Positions 6,678-7,140 of a stretch of DNA of 7,140 bases are shown here, piece after piece. Positions within the stretch are counted from its first letter, which is position 1; each line of letters begins with the position of its first letter. The translations under genes and the position numbers were made by a program. This DNA comes from Clostridiales bacterium DTU092 (GTDB lineage Bacteria > Bacillota > Clostridia > Caldicoprobacterales > Caldicoprobacteraceae), in contig LFTM01000221.1 in assembly GCA_001513505.1 (NCBI GenBank), positions 1 through 7,140 of the forward strand, read 5' to 3'. Below the pieces are notes generated by a model. It was not told the origin of the DNA and made no database searches. It saw nothing but the letters and a program-made list of their open reading frames with translations.

Positions 6678-6711
6678 AATGGTGTATGCATGCACTAATA
6701 CACTATCACAC
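6666..6711. repeat. 46-bp near-perfect inverted repeat, probable YtrA-type operator
   Basis: Two 23-nt arms (6666-6688 and 6689-6711) meet with no spacer. The outer 13 bp, GTGTGATAGTGTA against TACACTATCACAC, are perfect. In the inner 10 bp, 7 positions match, two are G-T pairs and one is an A-A mismatch. On the right side the arm continues as three consecutive octamers, CACTAATA, CACTATCA and CACTATAA (6693-6716). The element overlaps the predicted -10 of the GntR-family gene, which suits a dimeric repressor operator and autoregulation. It is not followed by a T tract, so it is not a terminator, although a transcript covering it would fold into a long hairpin. Confidence 0.65.
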
Positions 6712-6780
6712 TATAACCGCTGGTATGTTATATGGAAAGCTCCGTTTTATGTTGCAGCGCAGATGAAAAAAGCAGATAAA

Positions 6781-6789
6781 AGGGGGTGA
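6781..6789 (+). promoter_or_regulatory. Strong ribosome binding site of the GntR-family gene
   Basis: AGGGGGTGA differs from AGGAGGTGA at one base and ends 9 nt before ATG 6799. An in-frame TGA stop at 6787 rules out a start further upstream. Confidence 0.75.
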
Positions 6790-6798
6790 CCTAATAAC

Positions 6799-7140
6799 AT
6801 GTTAAGGAAAACTGCCTTGGATATAGTTATAGATCCCGATGCACCTATTCCCATTTATGTTCAAATCATCATACAGATTAAAAGCCTTATTGCCGGCAAG
6901 GTATTGGTTTCCGGGGACAAACTTCCTTCGGTCCGGAAACTCAGCCGGCAGCTTGGAGTAAATCCGAACACCGTAGCAAGGGCGTATCAGGAGTTGGAAC
7001 GGGAAGGCATTATTCGTACTACCCGTGGTATAGGTGCATTTGTTGGCAAAACCACAAAAAGGATATCATTGCAGCGACGGTCCGAACTTATAAACAAAAT
7101 TATAGATTATCTTTTCACAGAAGCTTATCATCTCCAGTAC
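6799..7140 (+). CDS. GntR-family transcriptional regulator, YtrA subfamily (5' part, runs off window)
   Basis: The first 114 codons are present and the frame is still open at the window edge. Residues about 18-85 form the GntR winged helix-turn-helix: PIYVQIIIQIKSLIAGK, then GDKLPSVRKLSRQLGVNPNTVARAYQELEREGII with the recognition helix around NPNTVARAYQELE, and the RGIGAFV wing. The NPNTVARAY and short post-wing region are typical of the YtrA subfamily, whose members are only about 120-130 residues long, so little of the protein is likely missing. YtrA-type repressors usually head operons for ABC transporters and bind inverted repeats in their own promoter; the 46-bp palindrome just upstream fits. 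The genes it controls would lie beyond the window. It is separated from the sulfatase operon by a terminator, so it is probably not part of that unit. The family call is firm and the ligand unknown. Confidence 0.92.
   Translation, partial: MLRKTALDIVIDPDAPIPIYVQIIIQIKSLIAGKVLVSGDKLPSVRKLSRQLGVNPNTVARAYQELEREGIIRTTRGIGAFVGKTTKRISLQRRSELINKIIDYLFTEAYHLQY

Noticed and set aside
6559..6789. A 76-codon + strand frame between the sulfatase and the GntR gene
   Set aside because: It begins with a TTG overlapping the sulfatase stop, reads straight through the terminator hairpin and the 46-bp palindrome, and has no ribosome site or recognisable family.
1..7140. CRISPR array, insertion sequence, phage or defence genes
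   Set aside because: No spaced repeat array, transposase, integrase, terminal inverted repeats or defence-type domains were seen; the genes are metabolic and regulatory.

Overview
The window reads as an ordinary chromosomal segment of an anaerobic Firmicute, most likely a clostridium of the cellulolytic type (Acetivibrio/Ruminiclostridium-like). This is inferred from moderate to low GC with AT-rich spacers, strong AGGAGG-type ribosome binding sites, GTG starts beside ATG starts, and the protein families present. No taxonomic marker gene is present, so the assignment is tentative. All recognisable genes lie on the + strand.

Layout: 1-313 is AT-rich non-coding DNA ending in a good sigma-A-type promoter (TTGACA at 219, TATGCT at 242). 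Five tightly spaced genes follow: an NrtR-like Nudix/winged-helix protein (314-1234), nicotinate phosphoribosyltransferase PncB (1278-2735), a D-2-hydroxyacid dehydrogenase of the phosphoglycerate dehydrogenase group (2768-3736), a CehA/McbA-type PHP-domain metallohydrolase (3840-5144) and a Cys-type sulfatase (5189-6562). A clean rho-independent terminator (6568-6590) starts 5 nt after the sulfatase stop. The only sizeable internal gap is 103 nt, before the PHP gene, and I see no convincing promoter or terminator in it. The simplest reading is one transcription unit of about 6.3 kb.

Beyond the terminator is a roughly 200-nt regulatory region with a striking 46-bp near-perfect inverted repeat (6666-6711) under a TTGACA -35 box. 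It leads into the 5' part of a YtrA-subfamily GntR repressor gene (6799 onward) that runs off the window. The repeat is probably the autoregulatory operator of that gene.

How the genes may work together: the first two form a known kind of pair, an ADP-ribose/NAD-sensing Nudix protein next to the NAD salvage enzyme PncB. The next three have no established link to NAD salvage. A soluble NAD-dependent dehydrogenase, a soluble PHP hydrolase and a sulfatase without a signal peptide could together process a small sulfated or phosphorylated metabolite inside the cell, but this is inference. There is no CRISPR array, mobile element, tRNA, rRNA or recognisable defence system. The least explained points are the operon composition, the intact catalytic Nudix box in an NrtR-like protein, the cytosolic sulfatase and the long palindrome.
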